A stretch of DNA of 64,000 nucleotides. Source: Batillaria attramentaria (Eukaryota > Mollusca > Gastropoda > Batillariidae). The first letter of the stretch is position 1. Every line of letters begins with the position of its first letter. The translations under genes and the position numbers were made by a program. A model generated the notes under the pieces. The model saw nothing but the letters and a program-made list of their open reading frames with translations, did no database searches and was not told where the DNA came from. Of this stretch, positions 60,765 through 64,000 are shown piece after piece. The stretch is from NCBI GenBank assembly GCA_018292915.2, contig JACVVK020000219.1, positions 166,001 through 230,000 on the forward strand, given 5' to 3'.

Positions 60765-62851
60765 CACGTGTAATCCTTAGGCCAATATCTCAAGAGCTTA
60801 AGTGCACCATTATTTCTGTCCACAGACCTGCGGCAAAAGAAGCCCCGGTGTAGGAAGATGCAAACGATGTTCTCAGCACAGTCAGCTTATGCGAGCCACG
60901 TTTGCCCCAATTAGCAAAGATCTGCCCTTCCATGAAGTATATTTGGACACGTCCGGATCCACGTTCAACATCTCCAATGACGTGGCTGGCGGACCTCTTC
61001 GGGACCCGCTTGACGGCAGTGGCCGAGGTTCGAATTTCCCCAGTGCATGATGAATGAGTATTATTTTTGTTATTATTTTTACAAAATATCTACTTCAACA
61101 AACACACAGCACAACACAGGGCATGGGTGGGGTGTTCTCATTACAGCACATCACAGTACAACACAGGGCAGGGGTGGGTGTTGTCAAAACAGCATATCAC
61201 AGCACAACACAGGGCATGGGTGGGATGTTGTCATTACAGCACAACACAGGGCAGGGGTGGGATGTTGTCAATACAGCATATCACAGCACGACACAGGGCA
61301 GGGGTGGGATGCTGTCAATACAGCATATCACAGCACAACACAGGGCATGGGTGGGATGTCATTACAGCACAACACAAGGCAGGGGTGGGATGTTGTCAAT
61401 ACAGCATATCACAGTACGACACAAGGCAGGGGTGGGATGTTGTCAATACAGCATATCACAGCACAACACAGGGCATGGGTGGGATGTTGTCATTACAGCA
61501 TATCACAGCACGACACAGGGCAGGGGTGGGATGTTGTCAATACAGCATATCACAGCACAACACAGGGCATGGGTGGGATGTTGTCATTACAGCATATCAC
61601 AGCACAACACAAGGCAGGGGTGGGATGCTGTCAATACAGCATATCACAGCACAACACAGGGCAGGGGTGGGATGTTGTCATTACAGCATATCACAGCACA
61701 ACACAAGGCAGGGGTGGGATGCTGTCAATACAGCATATCACAGCACAACACAGGGCAGGGGTGGGATGTTGTCATTACAGCATATCACAGCACAACACAA
61801 GGCAGGGGTGGGATGTTGTCAATACAGCATATCACAGCACAACACAGGGCATGGGTGGGATGTCATTACAGCACAACACAAGGCAGGGGTGGGATGTTGT
61901 CAATACAGCATATCACAGCACAACACAGGGCAGGGGTGGGATGTTGTCATTACAGCATATCACAGTACAACACAGGGCAGGGGTGGGGTGTTTGGGAGTT
62001 TAAGGTCCCTTTCCACCACGTATGGGTGATATCAAAGACGGGGCAACGAGAAAAAGGCCAGCACAAATATTTGGCTCCGGCCAGGAGGTAGTCGTCAAAA
62101 AGAACATTACTAAGTACTACGAATACCTGTAACTAGAATATGAGTTTTGTCAACACAGGTGAGGCTGTAAAAACTTTTGAATTTACCATTCAAATAAGCA
62201 TTCTTGTTTAATACAATACAATACAATACAATACAATACAATACAATACAATACAATACAATACATGTTTATTGTCCTTAAAAAGGACATTTCTCGTTCT
62301 GCTCATTCCTTTAAAAAAAAAGCCCAACATACAAAACAAAACACAACAACAACAGCTAAACTTCACCAAGTTTAAAGAATTTCTGTCTGTCAGCTAAAAG
62401 CAAACACTTGCCTGATGAATTTAGTACACCTGGTAAATATTGCTCTGGAAGTCTGTTCTGTATATTCATGTTACCGTGTGTACTTGTTTGTCTCGTGAAT
62501 TTTCTGTCTTGAAAAGATTCATGCAATTCCTACCGTGGTCCTGAATACAATTTCCTAACTCTTGACCATTTTTCAGCTCTGGCTGCAAAAAGGGCTTCCG
62601 ATGCCAGAAAATTGGCAGCAAGCCAAAGAGGATCCTCCACTAAACCAGTACATGTTGACGGAACCCCCATCCTGACTTGGCAGGAAGCAAGGTCAAGGGC
62701 GACGATTCTGTATCCAGGGAAACGGATAGTGGACAAGTTCAAGGACCTTGACAACGATTTGTCTGGCGTACCCGCGGCGCGCGATGTTGTTGCCGTTTCT
62801 CGCATTACCGGGGGCTACCCGCATAATTTTCACCAAGCTCGAAGTTTGGAG
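58419..62851 (+). CDS. Double-MYND-finger paralogue, 3' end outside the window (4 exons seen)
   Basis: Exons: 58419-58809, 60375-60463, 60826-61027, 62577-62851. Phases 1, 0, 1, 0 are identical to the minus-strand gene. 957 bases (319 codons) are visible. It starts MAAPKETTEG and carries two MYND fingers (residues about 16-54 and 70-110: CAQCSSKSSSLRRCTRC..., CACCESSDSNLRRCTGC...). Then come a linker, the Cys-rich exon (TCGKRSPGVGRCKRC) and the conserved EARSRATILYPGKRIVDKF exon. The expected last exon was not found before 64000. The donor of exon 3 (CGAG|GTTCGA) is poor, directly before the 48-bp minisatellite. Intron 1 contains two LINE fragments. Function unknown; MYND suggests protein binding. 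Confidence 0.78.
58905..59131 (+). mobile_element. LINE reverse-transcriptase C-terminal fragment
   Basis: The frame from 58922 reads KFFGQRRFSFQSPVLWNSLP followed by QSFKRALKTHLF, the C-terminal end of reverse transcriptases of many non-LTR elements (F..RSF....P..WNSLP ... FK..LK..LF). No catalytic part is present, so it is 5'-truncated. It sits in intron 1 of the plus-strand MYND gene. Confidence 0.8.
59132..60240 (+). mobile_element. 5'-truncated LINE: RT C-terminal part, 3' UTR and tail
   Basis: An open frame to 59863 reads NDTPIQQVTEHRLLGITID, LDYASTVWDNCSDIHLKGLN, LHRRAAKLIL and SGPTLWNSLPIHVK. This is the post-catalytic part of a non-LTR reverse transcriptase (HLGI.ID, Y...VW, LQ.RAARLI, WN.LP). 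The YxDD-bearing half is missing. The 3' end is an ATTCATTG-type tail near 60225-60240 that runs into CT and CA microsatellites. Confidence 0.85.
60032..60090 (+). repeat. GT microsatellite
   Basis: About 29 GT units in the 3' UTR-like part of a LINE. Confidence 0.95.
60238..60328 (+). repeat. CT then CA microsatellite
   Basis: (CT)n and (CA)n directly after the LINE tail and upstream of a MYND-gene exon. Confidence 0.95.
60375..60463 (+). CDS. Linker exon of the plus-strand MYND gene
   Basis: Acceptor CATTTTACAG, donor CGG|GTAAGT, phase 1 to phase 0. It encodes a polar linker ending YQSVTYVCR. The boundaries are chosen by phase agreement with exon 1 and by analogy with the minus-strand gene. 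Confidence 0.65.
60826..61027 (+). CDS. Cys-rich exon of the plus-strand MYND gene
   Basis: Acceptor CTGTCCACAG, phase 0. It encodes TCGKRSPGVGRCKRCSQHSQ and then a Gly/Asp/Ser-rich stretch. The assumed donor CGAG|GTTCGA lies exactly where the paralogue has CGAG|GTATAG, but it is weak. The frame itself runs on to TGA at 61048-61050. Confidence 0.62.
61120..61985 (+). repeat. 48-bp minisatellite in an intron of the plus-strand MYND gene
   Basis: About 18 copies of a unit such as GTCAATACAGCATATCACAG then CACAACACAGGGCAGGGGTG then GGATGTT, some lacking the CATATCACAG part. Two variants (CAGGGG...GTCAATA and CATGGG...GTCATTA) alternate. The unit length is divisible by 3 and has no stop in three plus frames, producing three spurious 300-codon frames. 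It is followed directly by a SINE tail. Confidence 0.92.
61986..62089 (-). mobile_element. tRNA-derived SINE, family 1, body only
   Basis: The 3' part only, abutting the 48-bp minisatellite with no gap. Confidence 0.83.
62209..62265 (+). repeat. (AATAC)n pentanucleotide array
   Basis: About eleven AATAC units followed by ATGTTTATTGTCCTTAAAAA. On the minus strand this looks like a retroelement 3' end with a (TATTG)n tail. Confidence 0.75.
62577..62851 (+). CDS. Conserved basic exon of the plus-strand MYND gene
   Basis: Acceptor CCATTTTTCAG, donor GGAG|GTCAGG, phase 1 to phase 0. It encodes LAAKRASDARKLAASQRG, then the conserved EARSRATILYPGKRIVDKF, then VPAARDVVAVSRITGGYPHN. The paralogue has the same start, end and core. 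Confidence 0.8.
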
Positions 62852-62904
62852 GTCAGGACATTTTGATGGTCCAGCATTCGTTTGAGTTGGGTAGGGAAAC
62901 GGGG

Positions 62905-62907
<3 letters not shown>

Positions 62908-62970
<63 letters not shown>

Positions 62971-62999
62971 TTGCGTGCGTGCGTGCGTGCGTGCGTGCA
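62908..62999 (+). repeat. GT then GTGC microsatellite
   Basis: (GT)n followed by (GTGC)n, 56 bases after the last visible MYND-gene donor. Confidence 0.95.
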
Positions 63000-63699
63000 C
63001 TGCAGTTTGAATGAAATGTACTCAAAATTTGCAAAGGAAACTGCCCTCAAACCTGTTTTTCATACGCTTTCTTTCAATCGCACTTATTCGAAAACTGCCC
63101 TCACATGTAGAAGTGTTGAAAACTGATGTGTGCAGGCGTTACAATATATTTTATTTACTATCAGTTATCATAAAGAAAGTTGACGATATCAAGATTTATC
63201 AAACAATTGAGACGACTGAAATTTGCACAAGCCACTTTAGCGCGTCTGTGACAAATTTTGCCTTCATGGGGCTTCAGTGATCACCACGAAGTGAACAAAC
63301 ACAGACAGTCCATGGCCGTAGTGACGTACGCTAATTGCGTCATTTGGGTACAAGTGCCTAAGCGTAGTGGATTGGATATAGGCACCTTGGCCCTTTTGGC
63401 ATATTATGGTATCAGTATTGAGCACGATTTCACTATTTACGTGCGAGTCATATTAGCCAGTCATCTAGCTGTCCGGAAGTTCTCAAATTTTGCAATACCG
63501 CATATAATTATTTAAAGTAACTGTTCTTCCCCTGCCGTCCCTGTTTCTCATGTGTTACGTGTTACGAGCCAGTTCTCTGAGCGCTGGGACAATAAATTTA
63601 CTTGACTCTTCACTTGTCTTGAACTTCCTGTGCTAACACAGACACGTTATCCTCAACCCTGTTCCGGGTCCGTCGATAACTCCAAGCCCCTGCGACGAC

Positions 63700-64000
63700 G
63701 GCCAAGTCGGGCTAACCGAGACAGAGCTAAGCTAATTAAGTGATACCTAAGAAGGAAAAACACAAAAATACTCGGTGACAAGGAAAGTGGACAGTTGCGA
63801 ACAACTTTGAGGTCCCCGTGTTATTTCACAGTGTGCATAGAAGCGGTGAAAACTGTCGCATACACCACCACAGTACATTCTCAGCCTGTTTAGAGATTAT
63901 TGCCTGCATGAGTTGTCCCCCGTGCATACACAGACCCGCAGCATGCATGCATTTTTCGTGGCAGCTTTGTGCTCTGCCACGAAAAATGTGTGCTTGTTGC
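63700..64000. mobile_element. Foldback element F2, second copy, cut by the window end
   Basis: Matches 54395-54680 in the same orientation, including about 110 bases outside the F2 arm (CTCGGTGACAAGGAAAGTGG). The right arm is beyond the window. Confidence 0.8.

Larger units (their letters stand above)
62852..64000. other. Intron or 3' flank of the plus-strand MYND gene
   Basis: A GT/GTGC microsatellite, then about 600 bases without a recognisable exon, then an F2 foldback copy. The expected last exon of the MYND gene is absent up to the window end. Confidence 0.5.

Noticed and set aside
61047..62091. Three plus-strand frames of about 320-345 codons
   Set aside because: They arise from the 48-bp minisatellite and one runs into a SINE; no splice or homology support.

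Overview
The window is animal nuclear DNA. Genes are split by GT-AG introns, CA/GT and CT/GA microsatellites are very dense, and the same short interspersed elements recur throughout. A tRNA-headed SINE occurs about 18 times, and the gene content (a MCF2L-type RhoGEF, a TRIM protein, MYND-finger proteins, a P2X7-type C-terminal domain) fits a lophotrochozoan, most likely a gastropod mollusc. The species assignment is inference.

Layout. (1) 0-11.4 kb: repeats, with one candidate first exon at 2.08 kb. (2) 11.4-25.2 kb, plus strand: a Dbl-family guanine-nucleotide exchange factor closely related to MCF2L/DBS. Fifteen exons join without a phase conflict into spectrin-like region, DH, PH and SH3 (814 codons plus stop). 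(3) 25.2-33.2 kb: repeats, including nested MITEs, a LINE fragment and a possible hammerhead-like motif. (4) 33.2-35.0 kb, minus strand: an essentially intronless TRIM gene (RING, B-box, coiled coil, C-terminal region) interrupted by one apparent 1-base frameshift. (5) 35-39 kb: SINEs and a long-inverted-repeat MITE. (6) 39.5-41.1 kb, plus strand: a decayed gene with the cysteine/histidine domain known from the P2X7 receptor C-terminus; it converges on (7) 42-46.8 kb, minus strand: exon fragments resembling a transposon-derived protein family. (8) 50.1-55.9 kb minus and 58.4-62.9 kb plus: a head-to-head pair of paralogous MYND-finger genes with a C-terminal region I do not recognise. Intron positions and phases are conserved between the two copies. 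The plus copy has two MYND fingers, the minus copy one, and the last exon of the plus copy lies outside the window.

Functionally, only the RhoGEF (activation of Rho-type GTPases at membranes) and the TRIM protein (RING E3 ligase architecture) can be assigned. The MYND pair is the best candidate for something undescribed. Most of the rest is mobile DNA: three tRNA-related SINE families, 5'-truncated LINEs, several inverted-repeat MITE families (two with visible target-site duplications), and minisatellites that stay open in several frames and mimic genes.
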